Positions 37,222 to 45,797 of a DNA stretch of 64,000 bases are shown here, one piece after another. A program made the position numbers and the translations under genes. Under the pieces are notes generated by a model. The model worked only from the letters and a program-made list of their open reading frames with translations, made no database searches and was not told the origin of the DNA. Location of the stretch: positions 62,001 through 126,000 of the forward strand of contig NZ_JACCHQ010000001.1 in NCBI RefSeq assembly GCF_016031655.1, written 5' to 3'. Origin of the DNA: Bradyrhizobium glycinis (lineage in GTDB: Bacteria; Pseudomonadota; Alphaproteobacteria; Rhizobiales; Xanthobacteraceae). How positions within the stretch are numbered: position 1 is the stretch's first letter; every line of letters starts with the position of its first letter.

Positions 37222-38287
37222 CTATCCTCGCGCCCGTGTGCGCTCAGGTACCAGCAGGCGTTGCTTCACCGTCTGCGCGATCGCAGCCGGCGCCTCCTCG
37301 GGGATCGCAAAGCACGAGCTCGCGTTGATCTCGCACAGCACGTAGGTGTCTGCGCCGGCCGCGTCTTTCGGCCCGTACAGGAAGTCCGCGTCCCAGATCA
37401 CCGGCAACGACGGCTCATCGATGCCGAGCGTTGCCATCATCTGCGGCGTCCATTCGTCCTCCATCGCTCCTCGCAGCGCCTGGAATTGCGCAGCATCAGG
37501 CCCGTGCATGATCCGCGGCCCGGGCTGCGCCTCAGGCGCTTCCGGTCCTTCCGGCGGCGGCGGGATCAGGGCCTTGATCTTCTGGTGGCCGAAGCCTGCG
37601 ACTTTGGCGCCGCTCATGTAGCAGCGGATCATGCCGTCGGACAGGCGCGGCTGAAACGCCTGGTCGATGATGCAGCCGCCCCAGCCGAAATAGGGCTCGC
37701 AGCGCGCGAGCAGGGCATCGATAGGCATGTCCTCCGGCAAGCTGCCGCGCTGCGCATGCAGCACGCGAACCATGCCTTGGGTGTCGGGCAGGGCCTCCAC
37801 CTTCCAGACGCCCTGGCCGCCATTGCCGCGGTTCTGCTTCAGCACGCGCGGGCCGCTGGCACGAAGGCGCGCCGGAAATTGGCTGCGGAAGCTTGCTGCG
37901 CTATCGTAGCGATGCGTGTCGGCGCCGTGTCCGGTAGAGCACCTCCTTGACGCCCATCTTCAGGATGATTTCCGGATGCGCGCTCACCCACGGCCCTCGC
38001 GCTGCGACGTCGCGCAGCAGGTCGTCGAGCTCGGCGCGGGTCTTGCCCTGGTGGATCGGGTCGACCCAGACCAGCACGCCGTCGGCTCCGAGCAATTGGT
38101 CGCGGACCGCGCCCGCAAAGCTCTCGTCGTAGATCACCGGGAAGGCGTCGATGCCTGCGGCAGCGAGCGCTTCGAACACGCGGACGAAGCGGCTGTTCTG
38201 CGCCGTCGCCTCGCGCCGAGCGGCCGCGTCGCCGCGCGAGAGGATGGCTATTGTCTGGCGGGAGGAGGGGTGACGTTCGGTGTCCAT
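37222..38287 (-). pseudogene. Frameshifted Cj0069-like (ATP-grasp-type) gene
   Basis: Two in-line halves in different frames: the N-terminal half (38287 down to about 37901; MDTERHPSSRQ... ending HPEIILKMGVKEVLYRTRRR) and the C-terminal half (about 37915 down to 37222; DTHRYDSAASFRSQFPARL, then QNRGNGGQGVWKVEAL, ATP-grasp-like). Near 37925 the reading passes from RTR to DTHRY with too few bases for the residues I expect between them in this family, so a short deletion is likely. If a sequencing error is not the cause, the gene is inactive. Identification of the family (Cj0069/DUF6815) is from memory and moderate. The function of intact members is unknown. Confidence 0.65.
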
Positions 38288-38750
38288 GCGCAAGCTCCAC
38301 GTCGTTGCGTGCTGCGCAGAACTTGGACCTGGGTCTCACGGGGAGTCTGCATCGTCCCCGTGCCGACAATGTAAGTGAAACCGCCTCGTCGTTTCAAGAT
38401 GGTGGCTGGCGGGTTCCTTCGAAGGGTGAACTCTTCGTGACGTGGCGCGGACGTGCGCCGGTTGACAGTTCGGTCTTCCAGGTTTTTAGTCAGCGCGACG
38501 GGGATGTGCGATCTCCCCGCGAGGCGACATGCCCAAGCATCGCGTCCTGATCACCAAGGGCGCAGCATGTCATCACACACCGCAGCTCCATTCCACAATC
38601 CTCCCGACTTGCCGGCATTCGGCCGCCGAACCGCCATGACGTGCGCTCGGCGGCAAAGCCTCTGCCTCCGCCGGGCGCGGCCGGAGCCGGCCTCACCTAT
38701 CCGACGTCACCTGGGGCGGGGACACACCCAGAGCTCAAGGGAGCTGATCC
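38288..38750. other. Intergenic region without recognised features
   Basis: This 463-base stretch lies between the start of the Cj0069-like pseudogene (minus) and the DUF1259 gene (plus). Several open frames cross it but none has coding character or a convincing start. I see no hairpin repeat or RNA gene. It presumably holds both promoters. Confidence 0.4.
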
Positions 38751-39635
38751 ATGCATAAGACTGTTTCGGCACTGATCGGCGTCGCTGCCTGCTTCATCAC
38801 GAGCGCTCACGCGCAGGGCATCGACTGGCAAAAGGTCGATGAGACACTGGGCCGCAAGCCCATGGTTGCGGACGATGTCCATCGCTACGGCTTTCCGCGC
38901 ACCGATCTCACGGTGACTTTGGACGGGGTCACGATCAAGCCGGCGCTGGCGCTTGGCGGCTGGCTCGCGTTCAAGCCTGCGCATGGCGGAACCATGGTCA
39001 TGGGTGACCTCGTGCTGCTTGAGGGCGAGGTCAACCCTGTGATGGCGAAAATGATTGCGAGCGGTCTCGAGATCACCGCCGTGCACAATCATCTGCTGCG
39101 CGCAAGCCCGGCGACCTTCTACATGCACGTCGCCGGACACGGCGACCCCGTCAAGCTGGCGTCGGCCATCCACGATGCCCTCGCCGAAAGCAAGACGCCC
39201 CTGACGGTCGCCGCGGCAGGGAACTCGCCCTCTATCGATCTCGACACGGCGAAGCTGGATCAGATCATTGGCGTCAAGGGTCAGGCCAATGGCGGCGTCT
39301 ACCAGTTCAACGTCAAACGGCGAGATCCTGTCTCCGACGATGGCATGCTGCTGACGCCGGTCGGCGCGATGGGCGTCGCGACCGCCATCAATTTCCAGCC
39401 GACCGGCGGCGGAAAAGCGGCCGTCACGGGCGACTTCGTCCTGACCAGCGACGAGGTGAATCCGGTCATCGTGGCGCTGCGGACGCATGGCATCGAGGTG
39501 ACGGCGCTGCACAGCCATATGCTGAACGAACAGCCGCGACTCTTCTTCATGCACTTCTGGGCCAACGACGATGCAGTCAAGCTTGCTGAAGGTTTGCGTG
39601 CGGCGATCGAGAAGACCGCCAGCACCAAGAGCTGA
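38751..39635 (+). CDS. DUF1259 (LppY/LpqO-like) exported protein
   Basis: A 294-residue protein with a signal peptide (MHKTVSALIGVAACFITSAH, cleavage near AQG). It contains two copies of a DUF1259 unit, one at about residues 24-145 and one at about 160-285; each has a hallmark VTGD/MGD-LVL...EVNPV segment (MVMGDLVLLEGEVNPVMAKM and VTGDFVLTSDEVNPVIVALR) and a conserved histidine pair region (ITAVHNHLL, VTALHSHML). The family is of unknown function, exported. It is followed by a DUF1080-like gene in the same direction, 30 bases away. Confidence 0.9.
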   Translation: MHKTVSALIGVAACFITSAHAQGIDWQKVDETLGRKPMVADDVHRYGFPRTDLTVTLDGVTIKPALALGGWLAFKPAHGGTMVMGDLVLLEGEVNPVMAKMIASGLEITAVHNHLLRASPATFYMHVAGHGDPVKLASAIHDALAESKTPLTVAAAGNSPSIDLDTAKLDQIIGVKGQANGGVYQFNVKRRDPVSDDGMLLTPVGAMGVATAINFQPTGGGKAAVTGDFVLTSDEVNPVIVALRTHGIEVTALHSHMLNEQPRLFFMHFWANDDAVKLAEGLRAAIEKTASTKS

Positions 39636-39665
39636 GCCAGGGCATAAAATACCGTGAGGCGTTCA

Positions 39666-40385
39666 ATGATTGAATGTCAGACGTTGGGACAGCCGACGAT
39701 ATGCGCCGCTTTGGCTGTTCCATCGCGGCCGTTGGCAGGGGCCAGTCTCGTCCTGGGGCTTATGCTGGCTTTGCTAATGGGAGGGAACGCTATGTCCGAG
39801 ACCCTGACTTTTGACAACGCGCCTACTGGAAAGGCCCCGGCAGGGTGGACTCTCACGATGACCGGCAAGGGTGAACCGAAATGGAGCGTCGAAGCGGAGC
39901 CGACAGCGCCGAGCAAGCCGAACGTTCTCAAGCAATCCGGACGCGCGACGTTTCCTGTCGCCATCAAAAGCGATACCAGCATCAAAGACGGCTTCGTTGA
40001 AGTGAAATTCAAGGCGGTGTCCGGGTCCGAGGATCGCGCCGCGGGAATCATCTGGCGTGCCAAAGACGCCGACAATTATTACGTCGTCCGGGCAAACGCG
40101 CTGGAGGACAACGTGGTGCTCTACAAGACGATCAAGGGCATACGAAACTCGCTGGAGATTGTCGGTCGCAAGGGCGGCTACGGCGTCAAGACGCCGGTGC
40201 CGTCCGGGCAATGGCACGCGCTGCGTTGCGACTTCGCGGGAAATCGGTTCAAGGTGACGTTTGACGGAAAGCTATTATTCGAGGTGGAGGACGCCACAAT
40301 CACGGATCCCGGCATGATCGGTCTGTGGACCAAGGCAGATAGTGTGACCTTGTTCGATGATCTGACATATGGTGAGACCAAATAG
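39666..40385 (+). CDS. Exported DUF1080-like (3-keto-disaccharide hydrolase/LamG-like) protein
   Basis: A 239-residue protein with a long N-terminus and signal-type segment (ASLVLGLMLALLMGG, about residues 26-40), then a beta-sandwich domain like DUF1080/PF06439 (SDTSIKDGFVEVKFKAVSGS, AAGIIWRAKDADNYYVVRAN, and CDFAGNRFKVTFDGKLLFEV). NCBI names such proteins family 16 glycoside hydrolase, but enzymatic activity is not shown for this size class. I take the ATG at 39666; a GTG four codons upstream and an ATG at 39762 are alternatives. Downstream lies the remnant of an ABC ATPase. Confidence 0.78.
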   Translation: MIECQTLGQPTICAALAVPSRPLAGASLVLGLMLALLMGGNAMSETLTFDNAPTGKAPAGWTLTMTGKGEPKWSVEAEPTAPSKPNVLKQSGRATFPVAIKSDTSIKDGFVEVKFKAVSGSEDRAAGIIWRAKDADNYYVVRANALEDNVVLYKTIKGIRNSLEIVGRKGGYGVKTPVPSGQWHALRCDFAGNRFKVTFDGKLLFEVEDATITDPGMIGLWTKADSVTLFDDLTYGETK

Positions 40386-40410
40386 AAGTTGTCCACCTCT
40401 GTCGGAGAGC

Positions 40411-40880
40411 TTCAACCTGTTTCCACACCTCTCGATCGTCGAGAATTGCATGCTGGCGCCGATGAAGGTGCGGGGCCTTTCCCGCGCCAAGGCGCACGAG
40501 CGTGCGATCGGCCTGTTGCGCAGGTGCGCATCCACGATCAGGCGAGCAAATATCCGGGGCAGCTCTCCGGCGGCCAACAGCAGCGCGTCGCCATCGCGCG
40601 TGCGCTGTGCATGCAGCCGAAGATCATGCTGTTTGACGAGCCGACCTCGGCGCTCGATCCGGAGATGGTCAAGGAAGTGCTCGACACCATGGTGGAGCTC
40701 GCGGAAGACGGCATGACCATGGTCTGCGTCACGCACGAGATGGGCTTTGCCCGCGAGATCGCGGACCGGGTGGTGTTCATGGATCGCGGCTGCATCGTCG
40801 AGGAAGCTGACCCCGAAACCTTCTTCCGCGCGCCGAGGACGGAGCGGGCGAGGGATTTCCTCGGGCAGATCATCCACTAG
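40411..40880 (+). pseudogene. Remnant of an amino-acid ABC transporter ATPase
   Basis: The sequence begins at the Q-loop ([20 protein letters not shown]), missing the whole N-terminus including Walker A. It continues to AIGLLRR, then changes frame near 40520 and continues as [20 protein letters not shown] (signature), Walker [15 protein letters not shown], and the H-loop [16 protein letters not shown] up to the natural C-terminus. It resembles the ATPase of polar amino-acid transporters (GlnQ/AapP/BztD type). With no Walker A and a frameshift it cannot be functional. No permease or binding-protein gene is near. Confidence 0.85.
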
Positions 40881-40946
40881 CGATCCGTCTCGATCTGCGA
40901 ACCGATCGAGGGTGCGTCGCCGGTTGCGGCATTGATTCGGACCAGC

Positions 40947-41729
40947 CTACTCATGCCGCCAGATTCTCACTGCCGAAATGACCAGGATCACAGCCAATCC
41001 CGGCAGAAGAATCGAATTTGGGACGACGCCGAGAAGCAGACCGCCTATGAAAGTGCCGGTGATGGATCCGATGGCCATCGCAAGCATGAACTGCCAATTC
41101 GCGCGGAGCACGGAAAAGCTCTGATCGCGACTATAGCGCGCAAATCCCATCAGCATGGTCGGCAGGCTCACCGCGAGCGAGAGGCTGCCAGCCAGCTTCA
41201 CGTCCGCGCCGAACAACAGGATCAAGGTGGGGATCAGGAACTCCCCTCCGGCAACGCCGAGTAACGATGCCACGATCCCGATCGCAAAGCCCGCTGCTAT
41301 GCCCGCGATGATCAGGCTTGCGCCTATCAGCGCCGGTGTGGTTGCCGCCTCGTTACCGTGTGCGAACAGAAGCATGCCGGCGATCAGGAGCAGCAGGGCG
41401 GCAATGATCTTGTAGAGCGTCCCGGACTTTAGACGCGTCGCCCAGGATGCCCCGGCATAGGCGCCGACGAGGCTGCCCGCCAGCAGGTTCAGGATGATCG
41501 GCCAATGGGCATGTATCTCCGCGAACGGAACGGCGCGTGCGCGAAACGGCAGTGCGCTCGCCACCACGATCAGGCTCGTCGCCTTGTTGAGAACCACGGC
41601 CTCGAGGCCGCGAAATCCGAACAGGCTGATGAGCAGGGGGAGCCGAAATTCCGCGCCACCGAGACCGATCAACCCGCCCAGAGTGCCGATGATTGCGCCC
41701 GAGCCGAACGCTGCAGGATTGTTTCGCAT
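40947..41729 (-). CDS. TauE/SafE-family anion exporter
   Basis: A 260-residue membrane protein with about eight helices, in two related halves: IIGTLGGLIGLGGAEFRLPL (first half) and AIGIVASLLGVAGGEFLIPT (second half), the two G-rich repeats that define the TauE/SafE (DUF81) family of sulfite/organosulfonate exporters. Substrate is not predictable. I take the ATG at 41729 (MRNNPAAFGSG); a GTG two codons upstream is also in frame. Confidence 0.88.
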   Translation of the reverse strand: MRNNPAAFGSGAIIGTLGGLIGLGGAEFRLPLLISLFGFRGLEAVVLNKATSLIVVASALPFRARAVPFAEIHAHWPIILNLLAGSLVGAYAGASWATRLKSGTLYKIIAALLLLIAGMLLFAHGNEAATTPALIGASLIIAGIAAGFAIGIVASLLGVAGGEFLIPTLILLFGADVKLAGSLSLAVSLPTMLMGFARYSRDQSFSVLRANWQFMLAMAIGSITGTFIGGLLLGVVPNSILLPGLAVILVISAVRIWRHE

Positions 41730-42278
41730 GGACACGACGGAAAGATGCGCGAATGCGCAAAATCAAACTTGCCCGTAATCCGTCGTGGCGGGGAGCTTCA
41801 CACCTGCTTACGGCAGGGCGTGGGGCTGAGCTGAAGCGTAGTCCGGAATTTTGCATGTTGCAAACACGTATTGACCAAATGACAACACCCGCGACGGACG
41901 GCTCCGTGCGGGTTGCATAGCTTGTTTTTCGAACGCGTTTGCGTGGCGAGTGGTCGCGCGCGCGTTTCGTTGTCGCTCACGTAACTCGACCAAGAGATGG
42001 ATTTGAGACGAATGAGGTGGCCCGGAAGAATAACCCTCCTGCGTAAGGCGTAGGCTTGGCCCGTTCATACCGTTAGCGCGGTTTGCCTTATCCGCTTGTC
42101 CGCGAGGATTTGTAGCTCCTGTCTTTATCATTCAGCTCGCGTTGCGGTTCGTGCAACACGATAAAAGTTTATAGACACAATCTGTACTTGATATACAGCT
42201 ATCTGTTCTGTTTTATCTTCGGTAGGAAAGCGTCATTCTGAGCGGCATTCGGCCTACCTCTCACCCGGCGGATATTCG
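41730..42278. other. AT-enriched intergenic region at the left edge of the island
   Basis: This 549-base stretch separates the TauE gene (minus) from the exported protein gene at 42279. It includes a hairpin at 41884-41916. Bases about 42120-42240 are much more AT-rich than the chromosome (for example GATAAAAGTTTATAGACACA), which would suit a promoter of the downstream genes or mark foreign DNA. I see no intact gene. Confidence 0.5.
41884..41916. repeat. Hairpin repeat, left border of the island
   Basis: AACACCCGCGACGGACGGCT followed by CCGTGCGGGTT: a short stem (CCCGC/GCGGG) with a loop. It resembles the sequence at 44420-44450 (ACACCCGCGGCGGACGGCTC then CGCGCGGGTGT) in most positions. The two similar hairpins flank the 2.5-kb low-GC island. 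Confidence 0.55.
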
Positions 42279-42935
42279 ATGGCAGCTAGCTGCCCAACAC
42301 TTCTGAGGCTTACCATCCGCTACGGATGGCAGGCGTGGGTATGCGTACTGGTTACTCTTCACTTTCTTGCTACTGCAGCCGAAGCGAAGTCTTGCGATCG
42401 GACAACCTGTCACGAGTTGGCGGCGGCGTGCTTCGGGCCGTCCTGCGGCAGCGGAGCCTTAGGGGCTAACATCTTGCACAACGAAGGTTCGATCGCTGTG
42501 AACTATCAGCCTCCTCTCGCGTACTTTCTGGATGAACTTCCGGCTGATTTCGACCCGGCAACTGTCCCGAGTGGCGGAACGGACGTTGCGGTTGCCAGGG
42601 TGCGGGCGCTCGATTCTCCAGTGTGGCTAGGAAATCGAGACGAGGCTGGCGCCCATCGTTCTCGCGACAAGCGTTTTGTCCGCATGCGGGTGCTTGAAGT
42701 GCGAAGCGGAAATGCTTCGGTCGGCAAGATATACGAAGTCTACTTTGGTGATTGGGGTCGTGAGATGATCTATCCGCTCACCCCGGATCAACTCGCACGC
42801 GACTACGTCGTCGTCATGTATTCCGACCCGACAGACGGAAAGCGCCGGCTCGTCGGGTTTCCGGTCAACAGCGCGCAGCATCGAGAGTGGCTGGATAAAC
42901 GCTCAGAGTACTGGCGGTCGCAGTACAGGAAATAA
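42279..42935 (+). CDS. Exported hypothetical protein, island copy 1
   Basis: A 218-residue protein with a signal-like hydrophobic stretch (WVCVLVTLHFLATAAEA, about residues 20-36) and several cysteines (SCDRTTCHEL, CFGPSCGSG). The C-terminal half shares a layout with the protein at 43347-43918: VAVARVRALDSPVWLGNRDE against ILAKVRVLGRPAYLVGVDQ, and LVGFPVNSAQHREW against LIGFPISTEKYREW. No known family. It is followed 20 bases later by the broken gene at 42956. Base use is less GC-rich than the core genes. Confidence 0.72.
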   Translation: MAASCPTLLRLTIRYGWQAWVCVLVTLHFLATAAEAKSCDRTTCHELAAACFGPSCGSGALGANILHNEGSIAVNYQPPLAYFLDELPADFDPATVPSGGTDVAVARVRALDSPVWLGNRDEAGAHRSRDKRFVRMRVLEVRSGNASVGKIYEVYFGDWGREMIYPLTPDQLARDYVVVMYSDPTDGKRRLVGFPVNSAQHREWLDKRSEYWRSQYRK

Positions 42936-42955
42936 ATCGTCGAAAGGTGGGGGGC

Positions 42956-43244
42956 ATGGGTTGGTCTGACGTCAAGAGTAGGATTAAATTCTTTGGCCCG
43001 GACACTGACGATTTGGGCAACCCAACGGGGTTGGATGATGCCGACGACCGTCAACGGCGTGACACCGTACGGTTTAGCATTTTCCACTTCAACCGAAAGC
43101 GGGTCTACGGTCCCAAGGGAAAAAGCTGCCATCCCGGCTGCGCTTGACGATCTTTACAGTCATTCCGCTATCGCCCGGGCCATGCTGGACGCGGCCACTG
43201 CCGGCGAAGACATCTGGCTGATGAAAAGCATCGATGGATCTTAG
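42956..43244 (+). pseudogene. Frameshifted copy 1 of an island MxWSDVxSxxKF protein
   Basis: The first frame reads MGWSDVKSRIKFFGPDTDDL, and after a frame change near 43040 the second reads TVNGVTPYGLAFSTSTESGS, then ALDDLYSHSAIARAMLDAAT and ends EDIWLMKSIDGS. The intact paralogue at 43955-44452 has MAWSDVRSKLKFWGLGEDG, VVNGHEASDLGQALVSLEQK, EELYTGSQTARALLDVGV and NEIWFFQDFT in the same order. This copy is also about 75 residues shorter at the C-terminus. I treat it as broken unless sequencing error explains it. Confidence 0.7.
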
Positions 43245-43346
43245 TGGAGCTCGTTCGTTTCAGAGTGGTTGCAGGAGACCGCTGACCTTGAGCTACAAGG
43301 CCAAAGAAGCAAATCTATTGCGACAATCAAGCCTGGCTGAGTTTAC

Positions 43347-43918
43347 ATGAGCAAGCCATCGACAGTTGGTTCAGCGATCGCGTCGCTCCCGAAAATAGTT
43401 CAGACGATCGGCGGGGGTCTAATCTGCGCTATCTTGATTTGGACAATGCCTATCGTGAAGGCAGCCGACGGGCCACTCACTTACTTTTCGGTTGAGGAGC
43501 CTCGCGAGATTCCGAAGTCCAAGGTCGTGTCATCGACGGATCAGGTCATTTTGGCCAAGGTGCGGGTGCTGGGGCGTCCTGCATATCTCGTTGGGGTGGA
43601 CCAATCCGGGCAACCATCGCACGATAGCCCCCGCGAGCCCTGGGCAGCTTGGTTACAGGTGCTTGATGTTATCAGTGGCAAGCGGCCAGAGCGAGATCAG
43701 ATAGACGTTACGTTCGGCGGTGGAGACGATCTATATCGCAGCTATGCTCGAGGCCCCAGCACTCCGCGTCAGCTGGCGCAGGAGTATTTTGTCGCGATGT
43801 ACGAAGACCACTTCGGGTTCATCTTATCGGCTTTCCTATAAGCACGGAGAAGTACCGCGAGTGGCAGCAAGAGATCACCAAGTTTGAACGAGAGCGGCAG
43901 AAGTCGCTTTCGAAATAA
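43347..43918 (+). pseudogene. Frameshifted exported hypothetical protein, island copy 2
   Basis: The first frame gives an exported protein (MSKPSTVGSAIASLPKIVQT, hydrophobic segment GGGLICAILIWTMPIVKAAD) to about 43812, where the frame ends FGFILSAFL. In a shifted frame the sequence continues RVHLIGFPISTEKYREWQQE to a stop at 43918, matching the end of copy 1 (RRLVGFPVNSAQHREW). So a small indel near 43812 removed about 33 C-terminal residues from the main frame. The protein as read (164 residues) may still be made, but without the end that the two copies share. Confidence 0.65.
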
Positions 43919-43954
43919 TCACGTTCATAGAATCCGTCGCGAGAGGGGACGCAA

Positions 43955-44452
43955 ATGGCCTGGTCAGATGTTAGGTCGAAGCTGAAGTTCTGGGGTCTGG
44001 GCGAAGACGGTATGGACGGTGAACCCAGCGTCGTGAATGGCCACGAGGCTTCCGACTTGGGGCAAGCCCTTGTATCTTTGGAACAGAAGAACAGCATTCT
44101 AAGTGCACCTGAGGAGCTATATACCGGGTCGCAAACCGCGCGTGCTTTGCTCGATGTGGGAGTAGGCATAAATGAGATTTGGTTCTTCCAAGACTTCACC
44201 CTTCCCGTTGGTGATCTTGGGTCATGGGCGTACTTGTCCAGCAATACGATGAGAGGTCCGCAGTTGCGAGCAGGGAATGCGGCAACGGCGTCGTTATCGA
44301 GCACAGGGACGGGGGAGCACACAGTACTGCCAATGGTCAAGGGGAGCGTTAGAGTTAAGCTTGGCAACAAAGTCAATTACGTGAGATGGGCGACGCCTCG
44401 TAAGACCTCCGCAACGAAAACACCCGCGGCGGACGGCTCCGCGCGGGTGTGA
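43955..44452 (+). CDS. Island MxWSDVxSxxKF protein, copy 2 (intact)
   Basis: A 165-residue cytosolic-type protein (no signal peptide) starting MAWSDVRSKLKFWGLGEDG. GAGAGGGG lies nine bases before the ATG. It has the shared segment EELYTGSQTARALLDVGVGI, also found in copy 1 as DDLYSHSAIARAMLDAATAG, and a C-terminal half rich in Ser, Thr and Gly (NAATASLSSTGTGEHTVLPM). The final residues (TKTPAADGSARV) run into a 9-base perfect hairpin (44420-44450), so the natural C-terminus may have been extended. It follows a broken exported protein gene. No known family. Confidence 0.65.
   Translation: MAWSDVRSKLKFWGLGEDGMDGEPSVVNGHEASDLGQALVSLEQKNSILSAPEELYTGSQTARALLDVGVGINEIWFFQDFTLPVGDLGSWAYLSSNTMRGPQLRAGNAATASLSSTGTGEHTVLPMVKGSVRVKLGNKVNYVRWATPRKTSATKTPAADGSARV
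44420..44450. repeat. Hairpin repeat, right border of the island
   Basis: ACACCCGCG (44420-44428) and CGCGGGTGT (44442-44450) pair perfectly over 9 bases around a 13-base loop. It overlaps the last codons of the gene ending at 44452. A similar sequence lies at 41884-41916. It may work as a terminator. Confidence 0.65.
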
Positions 44453-44627
44453 CGAACTTTCGATGATGCCAGTATGCCGGTGTTTTGCCCGACGAGTCGA
44501 AGGGGCGTACGCGTCGCCAGGTAGCTTCGTCGTCGCTGACCGAAGAGCATAATGATTTCAATGCCCCCGCTACTGTGCATGGGGTTGTTTTCGCAACTTG
44601 TGTTTGGCGTGGCCGAAACGGCCGCGC

Positions 44628-45212
44628 TCACCGCCGGCTGCGCGGCGCCTCGGCCTTGGCCGGCGGCTCGGTCTGTGGGGCGCAGGTCGCAGCTTGAAGG
44701 GAGCTTTGCGCCTGCTGCATCAGGCCGGGCTCGGGGGCGAGCGCCTTCATCAGGATCAGGCCGGTCGTGGTCGGGGAATCGATGATCAGGCGGTCGGCCG
44801 CGGTGACCTCTTCGTCCTCCGGCAGCTCGCTATGCTGCGCTTCCGTCATCAGGTCGAGCTCGATCACCTTGCGGCCGGCGGAGCGGTCGTTGATGGCGTA
44901 ATAGGCGATCTCGTTGCGGGTGTAGAACGACACCGAGGTGTAGGCCTGGCTCACCGGCACGGTGAGCTTGATCGGCCCGCCCGACAGGTCATAACGACAG
45001 ATCGCCAGCGCGAAGGCCGGATCCATGAACGGCATCGGCGAATTGCTGGGATCGGCGAGGGGAAGCTGGGTGACGGCGTTCACCTTGGTCATCGGCGTCA
45101 GCCGCGAATAGGCATCCTGGGTGGCAATCCGCGGCAGCGCCAGCACGCTGACGAGATGGACCACGAGGCCCAGCACCACGCCGGCAAGGACGGTGAAGAC
45201 GAGCCGGATCAT
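44628..45212 (-). CDS. DUF1254-type exported/membrane protein
   Basis: A 194-residue protein with one N-terminal hydrophobic helix (MIRLVFTVLAGVVLGLVVHL) and a DUF1254-like domain (DPSNSPMPFMDPAFALAICR, then VSQAYTSVSFYTRNEIAYYA and KVIELDLMTEAQ). The start overlaps the DUF1214 stop by four bases (ATGA). In this group DUF1254 and DUF1214 units are often on separate adjacent proteins, as here, and may act as a pair in the envelope. The C-terminus is Ala/Pro/Arg-rich. Function unknown. Confidence 0.82.
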   Translation of the reverse strand: MIRLVFTVLAGVVLGLVVHLVSVLALPRIATQDAYSRLTPMTKVNAVTQLPLADPSNSPMPFMDPAFALAICRYDLSGGPIKLTVPVSQAYTSVSFYTRNEIAYYAINDRSAGRKVIELDLMTEAQHSELPEDEEVTAADRLIIDSPTTTGLILMKALAPEPGLMQQAQSSLQAATCAPQTEPPAKAEAPRSRR

Positions 45213-45787
45213 GAGCAGCCCACCGTGGTGATGCTCGGCATCGGCGCATCGCGCTGGGTGCGCGTCGCAACGCCGACCGGCGTGTCGTAGAGGCGCAGCA
45301 TCAAGGCGTAGCGCTCGATGCCGCCGGTCGGCAGCCAGTTGCCGGCGCGCGAGCGCGAGGCGATCCGGATCTCGAACGAGCCGTCGGACGCGCGCACGAT
45401 CTCCTGGCTGGTGAAGCCGTAGCGCTGGAGCGAATTGGCGACGAGATGGCCCTTGCGGTCGTAGAGCGTCAGCGTCCAGAACCGCGCCGGCGGCGTCACG
45501 CCGGAGACGATCACGTCGCAGCGGCCGTCGAGCGCCTTCTTCCTGTCGTCGGTGGTGGCGGTGAAGGCGACCCCGTCGCCGGTGCCGATCGGCAATTCGC
45601 CGTTGCGGACGATGGTGGCGCGCGAATAGGGATCGACGTCGGCGGTGCCGGTGCGCGGCCGTGCGGTCCAGGCGCCGATGGTCAGCGCGCCGATCTCGGT
45701 GCCGCGCGTCGTGGTCATCCACGTCGCGCCGACGCCGACGACTGTCGCGAGAAGAAGCGCCGTCAATGTGATCAGGATCAGCCGCAC
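45209..45787 (-). CDS. DUF1214 membrane-anchored protein
   Basis: A 192-residue protein read from a GTG (MRLILITLTALLLATVVGVG) with one N-terminal helix, then a DUF1214 domain (TADVDPYSRATIVRNGELPI, RFWTLTLYDRKGHLVANSLQ, and IASRSRAGNWLPTGGIERYA). It begins 10 bases after the stop of the penicillin-binding protein gene and overlaps the DUF1254 gene, so the three are probably co-transcribed. Longer upstream frames overlap the penicillin-binding protein and look spurious. Function unknown. Confidence 0.82.
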   Translation of the reverse strand: MRLILITLTALLLATVVGVGATWMTTTRGTEIGALTIGAWTARPRTGTADVDPYSRATIVRNGELPIGTGDGVAFTATTDDRKKALDGRCDVIVSGVTPPARFWTLTLYDRKGHLVANSLQRYGFTSQEIVRASDGSFEIRIASRSRAGNWLPTGGIERYALMLRLYDTPVGVATRTQRDAPMPSITTVGCS

Positions 45788-45797
45788 TTGCTTTCGA

